From Phycisphaerae bacterium (GTDB taxonomy: Bacteria; Planctomycetota; Phycisphaerae; Phycisphaerales; UBA1924), in assembly GCA_030426605.1 (NCBI GenBank), contig JAUHXM010000027.1, forward strand, positions 1 to 32,184: DNA of 32,184 bases. Direction: 5' to 3'. A model generated the notes under the pieces. It was given only the letters and a program-made list of their open reading frames with translations, had not been told where the DNA came from and did not search any database. Each line of letters opens with the position of its first letter. Position 1 is the first letter of the stretch. The translations under genes were made by a program, and so were the position numbers. Below, piece after piece: positions 24,108 through 32,127 of the stretch.

Positions 24108-24932
24108 TCAATCCCCCGCCAGCTCGGTGCCCCGATGCCGGGCGGCGTGGATCGCGCGCATGACGTCGTCCATCACGCCCGCCTGGTCGAGCACGTCGAT
24201 CGCCGCGGCGGTCGTGCCCCCCTTGCTCGTGACAGCAGCCCGCAGCGCCCGCGGCGTGTCCGCACCCGACCGCATCAGCTCGCCCGCACCAGCGACCGTC
24301 TCGCGGACGATCGTCAGCGCGTGGTCACGCTCGAACCCGAGCTCGATCGCGGCGTCAAGCATCGCCTCGGCGAGATAAAAGACGTACGCCGGGCCCGACC
24401 CCGCCAGCGCGGTGAACGCGTCCATCATCGATTCGGGCAACGCGATCGTGCGCCCGACGCCCGCAAACAGGGCGTGCGCATACTCGGCATCCTCGAGCGC
24501 GGCGCCCTCGCCGACCGAGATCGCGGACATGCCGCGCCCGATCCGCGCGGGGGTGTTGGGCATCACACGGATCACGCGCGCCTTCCCCACGAGCCCGGCA
24601 CGGATCCGCTGGCTCGTCAGACCAGCGAGAATCGAGATCACCACGCGCTCGTGCTCGAAGAGCGGCGCGATCTCATCCGCGACCGCCGCGAACATCTGCG
24701 GCTTGACCGCGAGGAGCACCTGACCGATGCCGGGCTCGGGCTCCCGGTCGCGGACCCATTCGAGGGCCTGGGCCGCGGTCTCGACGCCGTGATCGAAAGC
24801 GCGCCGTTTCGACTCGTCGGGTTCGGCGACGACGCAGAGGTCGCCGACGGCGCCGGCCCGTTTCGCACCCGAGAGGATCGCGCGGGCCATGTTGCCGCCT
24901 CCGATGACGGCGAGCGGTGCTGGGTCCATCAT
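24108..24932 (-). CDS. proC: Pyrroline-5-carboxylate reductase
   Basis: Last step of proline synthesis: NAD(P)H reduction of 1-pyrroline-5-carboxylate to L-proline in the cytoplasm. The 274-residue length is normal. Motifs: Rossmann GGGNMARAIL at the N-terminus, LLAVKPQ (about 73), VIRVMPNTPA (about 119), the SGPAYVFY block (about 173) and the C-terminal TSKGGTTAAAIDVL signature. The two adjacent codons ATG-ATG at 24932/24929 leave the start ambiguous by one residue. It is convergent with the ABC permease and divergent from accA. Confidence 0.97.
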   Translation of the reverse strand: MMDPAPLAVIGGGNMARAILSGAKRAGAVGDLCVVAEPDESKRRAFDHGVETAAQALEWVRDREPEPGIGQVLLAVKPQMFAAVADEIAPLFEHERVVISILAGLTSQRIRAGLVGKARVIRVMPNTPARIGRGMSAISVGEGAALEDAEYAHALFAGVGRTIALPESMMDAFTALAGSGPAYVFYLAEAMLDAAIELGFERDHALTIVRETVAGAGELMRSGADTPRALRAAVTSKGGTTAAAIDVLDQAGVMDDVMRAIHAARHRGTELAGD

Positions 24933-24967
24933 GCCGCGAGCATACCCCGGGATCGGAATGGCGGACG

Positions 24968-24973
24968 TATGAT
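24968..24973 (+). promoter_or_regulatory. Candidate -10 box upstream of accA
   Basis: TATGAT matches the -10 consensus at 5 of 6 positions, 39 bases before the accA start. No recognisable -35 lies 15-19 bases further upstream, so confidence is low. Confidence 0.3.
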
Positions 24974-25011
24974 GGGCGGGGCCCGGCGCGGGCCGAACTG
25001 CGAGGGTGGCG

Positions 25012-26037
25012 ATGTTCTACCAGCTGGATTTCGAGCAACCGATCCGCGAGATCGATGAGCGCATCGCCGACGCCGAGCGTCGCGAGGGCAGCCGTGACGT
25101 CGAGGTCCCCGCGCTCGGGGGCGTCGTAAGCCCCCAGCCCGAGCGTGAGGGCGACGTCGGCGAGCTGCGTGCCGAACGCGACCGGGTGCTGCGATCGCTC
25201 TACCGCAAGCTGTCGCCGTGGGACACGGTCCGCGTGGCTCGGCACCCGAACCGCCCGCAGTCACGCGACTACATCGCGCGCATGGCGCGCGATTTCGTCG
25301 AGCTCCACGGCGACCGGCGCTACGGCGACGACCCCGCGATCGTGACGGGGTTCGGCAGGCTCGGGCCGCACAAGTGCCTCATCGTCGGGCACCAGAAAGG
25401 GCGCGACACCCAGGAAAAAATCGGGTGCCACTTCGGCTGCGCGCACCCCGAGGGCTATCGCAAGGCGCTCGCGAAGATGCAGCTGGCAGAGAAGTACGGG
25501 CTGCCCATCGTGACGCTCGTGGACACGCCCGGGGCGTACCCGGGGCTCGGGGCCGAGCAGCGCGGGCAGGCCGAAGCAATCGCCGTGAACCTGCGCGAGA
25601 TGAGCCGGATGAAGACGCCGATCGTCTCCGTCGTGATCGGCGAGGGCGGGTCCGGCGGCGCGCTGGGGATCGCGGTCGCCGACCGCGTCGCCATGCTCGA
25701 GCACAGCTGGTACTCGGTGATCTCACCCGAGGGGTGCGCCGCGATCCTCTGGAAGCAGGCGAACGAGCAAACCAACGCGGCATCCGCGGAAGCCCTCCGG
25801 CTCACCGCCCGCGACAACCTGAAGCTCGGCATCATCGACGCCGTCGTCAGCGAGCCCGTCGGAGCGGCACACCGCGACCACGACCAGGCGGCGGAGTTGC
25901 TGCTCTCGTGGGTCGTCGATCAGCTCGACGAGTTGGTCGGCGTGGACCGCGACGAGCTCATCCAGCGGCGGCACGAACGATTCCGGGCGCTCGGGTCGTT
26001 CGAGGAATTGCAGCCCAAGCCGGCCGAGGCCGGGTGA
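25012..26037 (+). CDS. accA: Acetyl-CoA carboxylase carboxyltransferase subunit alpha
   Basis: Transfers the carboxyl group from carboxybiotin to acetyl-CoA, together with AccD, in the first step of fatty-acid synthesis. It has 341 residues. Typical blocks: FEQPIREIDERI, WDTVRVARHPNRPQSRDYI, FGRLGPHKCLIVGHQKGRDTQEK, the oxyanion region VTLVDTPGAYPGLGAEQRGQAEAI, VSVVIGEGGSGGALGIAVADRV, SVISPEGCAAILWK and LGIIDAVVSEP. The linker after the first helix (REGSRDVEVPALGGVVSPQ) is somewhat longer than usual. The ATG at 25012 has GAGGGTGG upstream; a GTG two codons earlier is possible. accD is not in the window. The DksA-like gene follows after 120 bases. Confidence 0.97.
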   Translation: MFYQLDFEQPIREIDERIADAERREGSRDVEVPALGGVVSPQPEREGDVGELRAERDRVLRSLYRKLSPWDTVRVARHPNRPQSRDYIARMARDFVELHGDRRYGDDPAIVTGFGRLGPHKCLIVGHQKGRDTQEKIGCHFGCAHPEGYRKALAKMQLAEKYGLPIVTLVDTPGAYPGLGAEQRGQAEAIAVNLREMSRMKTPIVSVVIGEGGSGGALGIAVADRVAMLEHSWYSVISPEGCAAILWKQANEQTNAASAEALRLTARDNLKLGIIDAVVSEPVGAAHRDHDQAAELLLSWVVDQLDELVGVDRDELIQRRHERFRALGSFEELQPKPAEAG

Positions 26038-26064
26038 GCCCGAACACATGCCGGATTTCCTAAA

Positions 26065-26092
26065 TTGACCCCGGGGGGCGGGCGTGCATACC
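26065..26092 (+). promoter_or_regulatory. Candidate promoter of the DksA-like/lspA operon
   Basis: TTGACC (26065-26070), a 16-base GC-rich spacer and CATACC (26087-26092), preceded by TG two bases before the hexamer. The -35 is good (5 of 6), the -10 poor (3 of 6). It sits in the 120-bp gap between accA and the next gene. Confidence 0.35.
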
Positions 26093-26157
26093 CTTGCCCC
26101 CGTTCGGCGGATGGGCCGCGTGCCCCCGGAACGATCGAACGGGACGACGAGGGCACG

Positions 26158-27066
26158 GTGGCCAAAAAATCCGCCTCGAAAAAGAAGAAAAAGACCTCCA
26201 AGGCAACGCCGTCACGCAAGAAGACGGCAAAGAAAGTCGCTGCGCGCAAGAAGGTGACCAAAAAATCCACCGCGAAGAAGACGACCAGGCACAAGGTCGC
26301 GAAGAAGACCGCGGCGAAGAAGACCACCAACAAGAAGGTGCCGAAGAAGGCTCCCTCGAAGAAGCCGGCGGCCAAGAAGCCCACCTCGAAGAAAGCCGCG
26401 TCTAAGCCCCCGGCGTCCAAGAAGACGAGCTCGAAGAACGACACGAAGCCCGCAAAGACTGCGGAGACCAAGGCGGACGACAAGAAGTCGGGACGCAAGG
26501 GCATCACCATCGTGTCGGACAAGCCGGCGCGGCGCTCCAAGCCGGCCGCGTCCAAGGCGGCAAAGTTCCCGCCCCCCGGGCCGCGGCTGCTCGGCCCGGG
26601 CTCGAAGCTTCGCAAGCCGCTGATCCCGTCCGGCCCGTCGGCGCGCGAGGCGGCGACGGAGGAAGCGGCCCCATCACGCCGCAAGAAAACGCCGTTCACG
26701 AAGAAGCAACTCGACAAGTACAAAGAGATTCTGATCATCAAGCGGAACGAGCTCATCGGCGACGTGACCCAGATGGAGTCCGACGCGCTCCGCTCCAACT
26801 CGGGCGGGCTGAGCAACACCCCGCAGCACCTGGCTGAGCAGGGATCCGACAGCGCGGACCAGTCGCTGAACCTCAACCTCGCGGCGGCGGACCGGCGATT
26901 GATCAAGGAGATCGACGCGGCGCTGGCGCGCATCGTGGATCGAACGTACGGGCTGTGCGAGCTGACCAACGAGCCCATCTCGGTTGACAGACTCGAAGAG
27001 CTGCCCTGGGCTCGCTACTCGGTCGAGGCGGCACGCCAGCTCGAGCTGCGCGGCGGCATCAGATGA
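26158..27066 (+). CDS. DksA/TraR-like protein with histone-H1-like tail and degenerate zinc finger
   Basis: A 302-residue protein in two parts. Residues 1 to about 110 are nearly all Lys, Ala, Thr, Ser and Pro with repeats such as KKPAAKKPTSKK. A linker follows (to about 178). From 179 the DksA-like part begins: FTKKQLDKYKEILIIKRNELIGD coiled coil, QHLAEQGSDSADQSLNLNLAAADRRLIKEIDAALARI, then TYGLCELTNEPISVDRLEELPWARYSVE. In DksA four Cys form a zinc finger at this end; here only C267 is left. It probably binds RNA polymerase or DNA, but ppGpp-type function is unproven. Start GTG 26158 has GAGGG upstream. The stop overlaps lspA as ATGA, so the two genes are coupled. Confidence 0.88.
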   Translation: MAKKSASKKKKKTSKATPSRKKTAKKVAARKKVTKKSTAKKTTRHKVAKKTAAKKTTNKKVPKKAPSKKPAAKKPTSKKAASKPPASKKTSSKNDTKPAKTAETKADDKKSGRKGITIVSDKPARRSKPAASKAAKFPPPGPRLLGPGSKLRKPLIPSGPSAREAATEEAAPSRRKKTPFTKKQLDKYKEILIIKRNELIGDVTQMESDALRSNSGGLSNTPQHLAEQGSDSADQSLNLNLAAADRRLIKEIDAALARIVDRTYGLCELTNEPISVDRLEELPWARYSVEAARQLELRGGIR

Positions 27067-27731
27067 GCACTCCAGAGCCCAGCGACGCGGGCCCGCCGCG
27101 CGCCTGGCGCTCGCGGGGGGCGTGGGTCTGGCTCGCGGTCTGGACCGCGGCGATGCTCGCCGCGGACCTCGGTAGCAAATGGTGGGCCTTCGCACACGTC
27201 GCGGGCGACCCGGTGCCGCTGAGCCGATCGACCGCGATGGCGGCGGACCGACTCAGCGATCTGCTGCCCGATCACGAGCCTGTGACGGTCGTCCCGAACA
27301 TGCTCGAGTTCACACTGGTCCTCAACGAGGGCGCGGTGTTCGGGATGGCGGCCGGGCAGCGGTGGTTCTTCGTCTCGTTCACGGCGCTCGCGATCGTCTT
27401 CTGCCTGTGGATGTTCGGGTCGTGGACCCGCCCGCGTGACCGGGTGGCGCACGTCTCGATCGCCTTGGTGCTCGCCGGCGGGCTCGGGAATCTCTACGAC
27501 CGTCTCATGTACGCGTGCGTGCGCGACTTCCTGCACTTCCTCCCTGGGGTGGAATTGCCCATGGGCATCTCCTGGCCCGGGGGCGAGCGGGAGGTCTGGC
27601 CGTACGTGTCGAACGTCGCCGATGCGCAGCTGATCGTGGGGATCGCGATGCTGATGTGGTTCAGCCTGCGCGCCCCGGCCGACGGCGAGAGCAACAGCGA
27701 AGACGCGACCGAGAGCGAATCAATCGTCTGA
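27063..27731 (+). CDS. lspA: Lipoprotein signal peptidase (signal peptidase II)
   Basis: An inner-membrane aspartyl protease that cuts the signal peptide from prolipoproteins. It has 222 residues, longer than the usual 160-170 because of an N-terminal tail, a loop before the second conserved block and an acidic C-terminal tail. Conserved parts: ADLGSKWWAF (34-43), LVLNEGAVFGM (85-95), GGLGNLYDRL (139-148) with catalytic D146, VRDFLHF, and NVADAQL (184-190) with catalytic D187. Four hydrophobic segments are visible. The ATG at 27063 overlaps the stop of the DksA-like gene. It ends overlapping the convergent gene by twelve bases. Confidence 0.96.
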   Translation: MSTPEPSDAGPPRAWRSRGAWVWLAVWTAAMLAADLGSKWWAFAHVAGDPVPLSRSTAMAADRLSDLLPDHEPVTVVPNMLEFTLVLNEGAVFGMAAGQRWFFVSFTALAIVFCLWMFGSWTRPRDRVAHVSIALVLAGGLGNLYDRLMYACVRDFLHFLPGVELPMGISWPGGEREVWPYVSNVADAQLIVGIAMLMWFSLRAPADGESNSEDATESESIV

Positions 27732-28676
27732 CCGCATACCCGCGGCACGCTCGCGGAGCTCGTCGATCATGCCGCGGATCTCGTCGGCCATCCGTGAGTT
27801 CGGGAACGACTCGATGATCCGCTCGCCGACGGACGCGGCGTGATCCCACGCGCGGTCGCTGACGGCGAGCTTGAACTGCACCCCCAGGTTCTCGCGGGCC
27901 TTGCCGATGACGCCGCGGGCGACCTCCTGGTACGGCGCCGCTTCTGCTTCGGTGAGGTAGTGGTCGAGCTCGCTCAGCAGGGCCATCGCTTCGTCGATGC
28001 GCTCATCTTCCGCCGACTTGAGGAACCGACGCTCGAGGTCTGTCTTGTACCGGCCCCGGGCGGACTCCACGCGGTGTCGCAGGCCCTCGACGCGCATCGA
28101 ATCGGGGAAGAGCCGGGTGATACGCTCGGCCTCGGCTCGGGCGTCGTCCCACCGGTGCTCCGTGATGAGCATGTCGAGCCCCGCGACCGCCTCGGCGACG
28201 CGCCGGTCCTGCGTCTGGAACCGCGCCGTCTCGATCCGGGCGCGGAAACCCTCGGCGTCCGCCCGGTAGCCGAACCGCTCCGCGAGTTCCTTCACGAGCA
28301 CCATCGCGGCGTCCCAGTCCTCGCACGCGATGTCCTCCTCGATCGCTCGGCGGAGCAGGTCGCGCTCGCGGCCCCGGTTGAGCACGCGCCGGGCGTCGTC
28401 CGACAACGCCCCCACCTCGGTCATCTCGCGGACGGCGGCCTCGATCCGCGCCGCGGCCTCAACGAACCCGGCCCCGTCGCCACCAGAACGCACCAGGGCC
28501 CGCGTGTGCCACGCGATCGGCGCGGTCGAGAGCGCCACCAGCACGCCCAACGAGCCGGCGACGCCGACCGTGAGGTTCGACTCCACCACGCCGTACACAA
28601 ACGCCGCGACGGCGACCGAGAGCAACGCGCCGTAGATACCGATGAGCCAGTACGACACCGCGGGTGAACTCGCCAT
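27720..28676 (-). CDS. Membrane-anchored TPR-like helical repeat protein, unknown function
   Basis: A 318-residue protein. Two transmembrane segments lie at about 9-30 (YWLIGIYGALLSVAVAAFVYGV) and 36-55. From about 60 the chain is helical and charged, with repeated helix-turn-helix units like EDWDAAMVLVKELAERFGYRADAEGF and DRAWDHAASVGERIIESFPNSRMADEI, typical of tetratricopeptide-like repeats. No enzyme motif is seen. It probably holds partners on one face of the membrane. The ATG at 28676 has a perfect AAGGAGG upstream. It starts 13 bases after the cupin gene on the same strand, so the two are co-transcribed. Its 3' end overlaps lspA by twelve bases. Confidence 0.85.
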   Translation of the reverse strand: MASSPAVSYWLIGIYGALLSVAVAAFVYGVVESNLTVGVAGSLGVLVALSTAPIAWHTRALVRSGGDGAGFVEAAARIEAAVREMTEVGALSDDARRVLNRGRERDLLRRAIEEDIACEDWDAAMVLVKELAERFGYRADAEGFRARIETARFQTQDRRVAEAVAGLDMLITEHRWDDARAEAERITRLFPDSMRVEGLRHRVESARGRYKTDLERRFLKSAEDERIDEAMALLSELDHYLTEAEAAPYQEVARGVIGKARENLGVQFKLAVSDRAWDHAASVGERIIESFPNSRMADEIRGMIDELRERAAGMRSDD

Positions 28677-28689
28677 GCGTGGGTCCTCC

Positions 28690-29058
28690 TTAGCTGCCGG
28701 GCACGGGGCCGCCGCAATTGCGCTCGACGGGAACCACGCACAGGAAGCGAAGCTCGTCGCCGCGGTCGGCTCGAAACTGGTGGACGGCATCCGCGGGAAC
28801 GTACAGCACGTCGCCCGCGCGGATGGGGCGGTCCTCGCCCGAGAGATGCGCCGTGCCCGAGCCCGCGACGACGTACACCTCGTGCTCGTAGTCGTGCGAA
28901 TGGTGCGGCGTGTGACCGTTCGCCGCGACGCGGAACTGACGGAGGGCGAAATTCGGAGCACCGTCGGTCCGCCCGACCATGATTGCCATGGACGCACCCT
29001 CGACGCCCTCCATCTGGACCGGGGTCATCGGGGTCTCGTCGATATTGCGAATCACCAC
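28690..29058 (-). CDS. Single-domain cupin protein
   Basis: A 122-residue cupin. Motif 1 has the metal ligands H53, H55 and E60 (HHSHDYEHEVYVV) and motif 2 has H93 (PADAVHQF), so the site is complete. Cupins of this size act as metal-dependent sensors, isomerases or dioxygenase-like enzymes; the substrate is not readable. The start is GTG at 29058 (a second GTG at 29055) behind GGAGG. It is the first gene of the operon with the TPR membrane protein and diverges from the MBL hydrolase. Confidence 0.9.
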   Translation of the reverse strand: MVIRNIDETPMTPVQMEGVEGASMAIMVGRTDGAPNFALRQFRVAANGHTPHHSHDYEHEVYVVAGSGTAHLSGEDRPIRAGDVLYVPADAVHQFRADRGDELRFLCVVPVERNCGGPVPGS

Positions 29059-29114
29059 GCGTCGCCTCCCTCGCGGGCGTCCCGGCCCGCCGCCCGATTC
29101 TATACGATCGGCCC

Positions 29115-29768
29115 ATGACGACCCCCGAACAGCCCGTCCTCGCCGCCTTCGTGCTCGGCGACTTCATGACCAACTGCTACGTGGTCTGCCCTGAGGCGGG
29201 TTCAACGGCGTGCTGGATCGCGGATTGCGGGTATCAACCGGGCGAGATGCTCGACTTCATCGAGCGTGAATCGCTCGAGCCCGAGGTCATCGTGCTCACT
29301 CACGGACATGCGGACCACATCGCGGGGCTGTTCGAAGCGCGATCGCGCCTGGGCGCGGTGCCGGTCTGGATTCACCGGGCCGAGGAGTCGTGGCTGAACG
29401 ACCCGGTCGCGAACCTGTCGGCGTTAGCGGGAATCTCGGTCACGGGCCCGACGCCCGACCGGCTGCTCGACGGCGGCGAGACACTGACGCTCTGCGGGCA
29501 GGCGTGGCGCGTGGCACACACGCCGGGCCACTCCCCGGGGGGTGTCTCGCTGATCCACGAGCCGAGCCGGCAGGCGATCGTGGGCGACGCGCTGTTCGCC
29601 GGCTCGATCGGGCGCACGGACTTCCCGGGCAGCGATCACGACACGCTGATCAACGCAATCCGCAGCCAGCTCTACACGCTGCCCGACGACACGCGCGTCT
29701 TTCCAGGTCACGGCCCCTCCACCACCATCGGGGACGAAAAACGGCACAACCCCTTCGTGCAGGGATGA
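29115..29768 (+). CDS. Metallo-beta-lactamase-fold hydrolase (glyoxalase II-like)
   Basis: A 217-residue di-zinc hydrolase. THGHADHIAG supplies H63, H65, D67 and H68; further ligands are H139 (HTPGHSPGG), D158 (VGDALF) and H199 (FPGHGP). This is the complete MBL set. The short form without a C-terminal domain is typical of general thioester or lactone hydrolases of the glyoxalase II-like group; the substrate is unknown. The ATG at 29115 has no Shine-Dalgarno; TATACGAT (29101-29108) lies just upstream and may be a -10, giving a near-leaderless mRNA. Ends four bases before the convergent DinB-like gene. Confidence 0.93.
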   Translation: MTTPEQPVLAAFVLGDFMTNCYVVCPEAGSTACWIADCGYQPGEMLDFIERESLEPEVIVLTHGHADHIAGLFEARSRLGAVPVWIHRAEESWLNDPVANLSALAGISVTGPTPDRLLDGGETLTLCGQAWRVAHTPGHSPGGVSLIHEPSRQAIVGDALFAGSIGRTDFPGSDHDTLINAIRSQLYTLPDDTRVFPGHGPSTTIGDEKRHNPFVQG

Positions 29769-29772
29769 GCGT

Positions 29773-30300
29773 TCACATCACCGGGCCGAGCCCCATGCAC
29801 CGGCGCCAGGCGCTCATCTGGCCCAGGTGCATCATCACGTGGCTCGTGAGCATGAACGTGGTCGCGATGCCCAGCGTGGGGAAGAACTGCTGGTAGCGAT
29901 CGTTGCCGTGGTGCTTGCCCGCAAAGCGCTCGTCGTCGAGCCCGCGGACGAATTCGATCGCACGCGGGTAGCCGGTCTTGAAGCGCGTGATGACCTCGTC
30001 CATCCCTGGGTAGATCGTGCCGTCGGGATCATCGAGGCACGCGGCCCCGGCGACGAACACCTTCTCGAACGCCTCGGGGGCTTGCAGGTCGCCCTGGTCC
30101 TCGCCGGCGAGCATCAGGATGCGCCCCGGATAAAGGCTGAGGTGCCCGTAGATGAAGGCGGGGTGGTTCGTGCGGATCGGCCCGCCGTCCTTGAAGGGCA
30201 GGCGGGCGAACGTGTCCTGCGAAACGCCCTGGAGCAGCATGTCGGCGAGCGCGAGCCCACGCTCGGCGGCGGCGGTCACGGTGTCGGTCATCAAGCTCAT
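29773..30300 (-). CDS. DinB-superfamily protein
   Basis: A 175-residue four-helix-bundle protein. The metal-binding His triad of the DinB fold is present: H53 (YGHLSLYP) and H154-x3-H158 (SHVMMHLGQ). Relatives include thiol-S-transferases and damage-inducible proteins; no exact activity can be given. The start ATG at 30300 (MSLMTD) has GAGGGAG upstream; an open frame continues 5' but without a ribosome-binding site. It lies 37 bases downstream of the ThiF/MoeB gene on the same strand, likely the same transcript. Confidence 0.87.
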   Translation of the reverse strand: MSLMTDTVTAAAERGLALADMLLQGVSQDTFARLPFKDGGPIRTNHPAFIYGHLSLYPGRILMLAGEDQGDLQAPEAFEKVFVAGAACLDDPDGTIYPGMDEVITRFKTGYPRAIEFVRGLDDERFAGKHHGNDRYQQFFPTLGIATTFMLTSHVMMHLGQMSAWRRCMGLGPVM

Positions 30301-30337
30301 CTGTCTCTCCCTCACCCGGCATCGCCCGGCGTGTCGT

Positions 30338-31417
30338 TCAGGTCCCAACGTACCGCGCGTGGACGGATCGGGCCTCGGCGACGTCGCGCGTGCCGCGCAC
30401 GATCGAGCGTCCGTCGCCAAAGACGGTCAGCTGATATCGCCCGCGTTCGAGCTCGCCGCGGAGCATGAAGGGGCCCACGGTGAACTCGCCGGCGGATCCG
30501 AGCCTCCGGGCGAGCGCCTCCAGATCGATCGGGGCGGACGCGGGGATCTGGACGGCGTCCTTCCCGCAAATAGCGGCCTCGGCGGGCGGGGCATCGGAGT
30601 CGAGGAACTCGAACCGGCGCTTCGCGCAGCACGGACACCCGGGGTCGCGCTCGACGCGCACGGCCGTGTGCGAACCGGCCCACAGGTCCAGCCGCTCGAT
30701 GAGCGCGTGGGCATCCGTAGGCGGATCGACGATCGCACGCATCGCGAGCGCGGCCTGGCGCGCGCCGACGGCGGCCGTCACGGGCCCGAGCACGCCGGCG
30801 CTCTCGCACGTCGGCTGCGAGCCGGGCTCCGGCGGCCCCTCGAACCCGCACCGCAGGCAGGGGCCGTCGGCCGTCGCGAAGAGGGCTGCCGCGCCCCCGG
30901 TGCCCACGCCCCCGCCGTACACGAACGCCGCGCCGTGGCGGACGGCGACATCGTTGAGCAGAAAGCGGGTCTCGAAGTTGTCGGTCCCGTCCACGATGAC
31001 CGCGGGTGGGTCGCCGGCGTCGCACCCGAGCACGCGTTCGGCGTTTGCGGGCACAACGTCCGCGACGCGGGCCTCGACCCAGATCGCCGAGTTCACGCGC
31101 GAGAGCCGGGCCCGCGCGGCCTGCGCCTTGGGCAGGCCCGCCGCGGCGTCCGCCTCATCAAAAAGCGTCTGGCGGTGGAGATTTGAGACCTCGACGACGT
31201 CGCGGTCGATCAGCGTCAGCCGCCCGACGCCCGCCCGGGCGAGCAGGTCGGCACTCACGCACCCAAGCGCCCCGCACCCGACGACGACCACGCGCGCGGC
31301 TTCAAGCCGACCTTGCCCGTCCGGCCCGATCTGGGGCAGACGCTGCTGGCGGGCGTACCTCGATGGCTCGTCCGGGGTCACGCCGGATCCTAGGAATCCG
31401 TCGTACCCTCCCGGCAT
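30338..31417 (-). CDS. ThiF/MoeB/HesA-family adenylyltransferase (E1-like)
   Basis: Activates the C-terminus of a ubiquitin-like sulphur carrier (MoaD or ThiS) by adenylation, for molybdopterin or thiazole synthesis. The nucleotide loop is VVGCGALGCVSADLLARAG (46-64), followed by the acidic strand LIDRDVVEVSNLHRQ (R82) and the K97 and D146 (GTDNFETR) positions. A zinc site is formed by CLRC (187-190) and CPCC (261-264). C204 is a candidate transfer Cys. The 359-residue protein has a C-terminal extension (about 270-359) which is not a recognisable rhodanese. The carrier protein is not adjacent, so I cannot choose between MoeB and ThiF. Start ATG 31417 overlaps the ATG of the divergent GNAT gene; a GTG 36 bases later is an alternative. 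Confidence 0.9.
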   Translation of the reverse strand: MPGGYDGFLGSGVTPDEPSRYARQQRLPQIGPDGQGRLEAARVVVVGCGALGCVSADLLARAGVGRLTLIDRDVVEVSNLHRQTLFDEADAAAGLPKAQAARARLSRVNSAIWVEARVADVVPANAERVLGCDAGDPPAVIVDGTDNFETRFLLNDVAVRHGAAFVYGGGVGTGGAAALFATADGPCLRCGFEGPPEPGSQPTCESAGVLGPVTAAVGARQAALAMRAIVDPPTDAHALIERLDLWAGSHTAVRVERDPGCPCCAKRRFEFLDSDAPPAEAAICGKDAVQIPASAPIDLEALARRLGSAGEFTVGPFMLRGELERGRYQLTVFGDGRSIVRGTRDVAEARSVHARYVGT

Positions 31418-32078
31418 GACGCGGTGCGCTTCCGAATCCGACCGCCCCGGCGAGGGGCTCGCGTGGGCCGAACCAAGCCCGCTGGTGCTCACGACACTGT
31501 CCGAGCGCCTCGAGATCCGCCCGTACCGCACCGAGGACGTGGACGCCGTCTTCGAGGCGGTCGAAGCGTCACGCGAGAGCCTGCTGCCCTGGATGCCCTG
31601 GGCGCGGGTGACCGGCGACCGGAAAGCCGCGACGATGGCGTACGTCGCAACACAGATCACGAACAGCACAGGCCCCCTCAAGCCCGAGGGTGTCGGGGTC
31701 GGGGTCTTCGAACGCGACACGGGCCGGTTCGCGGGCGCGACCGGGCTCCACGATCTCCGCCGTGCGACCGCCAGCGCCGAGGTCGGGTATTGGATCCGCA
31801 CGGACCGGCAACAACGCGGGCTGTGCACCGAGGCGACGCGGGCGTGGATCACGCACCTGCTGACGCCGCAGGACGCGGGCGGGCTGGGGCTCAACCGCGT
31901 GCGGATCTACTGCTCGTCGGAGAACCTCGCGTCACAGCAGATCCCGCGCAAGCTCGGGCTCCGCCAGGAGGTCCACCAGCGGGCGGACGACCACGTCCCC
32001 GGGCACGGCGTCACGGACCGACTCGGGTGGGGCGTGCTGGCGAGCGAGTGGCTCGACGGCCTCACATCCGCGCAATAA
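31416..32078 (+). CDS. GNAT-family N-acetyltransferase (RimJ/RimL-like)
   Basis: A 220-residue acetyl-CoA-dependent N-acetyltransferase. Family marks: ERLEIRPYRTEDVDAVF near residue 30, LLPWMPWA, the motif-A strand EVGYWIRTDRQQRGLCTEATRAWI with the pyrophosphate loop, and NLASQQIPRKLGLRQEV. This pattern is that of RimJ/RimL-type enzymes, which acetylate protein or peptide N-termini, but the substrate is not known. The start ATG at 31416 shares two bases with the ATG of the divergent ThiF/MoeB gene (palindrome CATG). No clear Shine-Dalgarno is seen. The 3' end is followed by a hairpin. Confidence 0.92.
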   Translation: MTRCASESDRPGEGLAWAEPSPLVLTTLSERLEIRPYRTEDVDAVFEAVEASRESLLPWMPWARVTGDRKAATMAYVATQITNSTGPLKPEGVGVGVFERDTGRFAGATGLHDLRRATASAEVGYWIRTDRQQRGLCTEATRAWITHLLTPQDAGGLGLNRVRIYCSSENLASQQIPRKLGLRQEVHQRADDHVPGHGVTDRLGWGVLASEWLDGLTSAQ

Positions 32079-32102
32079 CAGGGGGCCCGATTGGGCCCCC
32101 TG
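32079..32102. terminator. Perfect hairpin between GNAT gene and rpsG, likely two-way terminator
   Basis: CAGGGGGCCC pairs perfectly with GGGCCCCCTG across GATT. It lies one base after the GNAT stop and 25 bases from the rpsG stop on the other strand. The minus-strand side runs into TTATT, which fits termination of the rpsG transcript; the plus-strand side lacks a T-run. Confidence 0.7.
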
Positions 32103-32127
32103 CGTGATCGAGCGTGTGATGTTCGCG

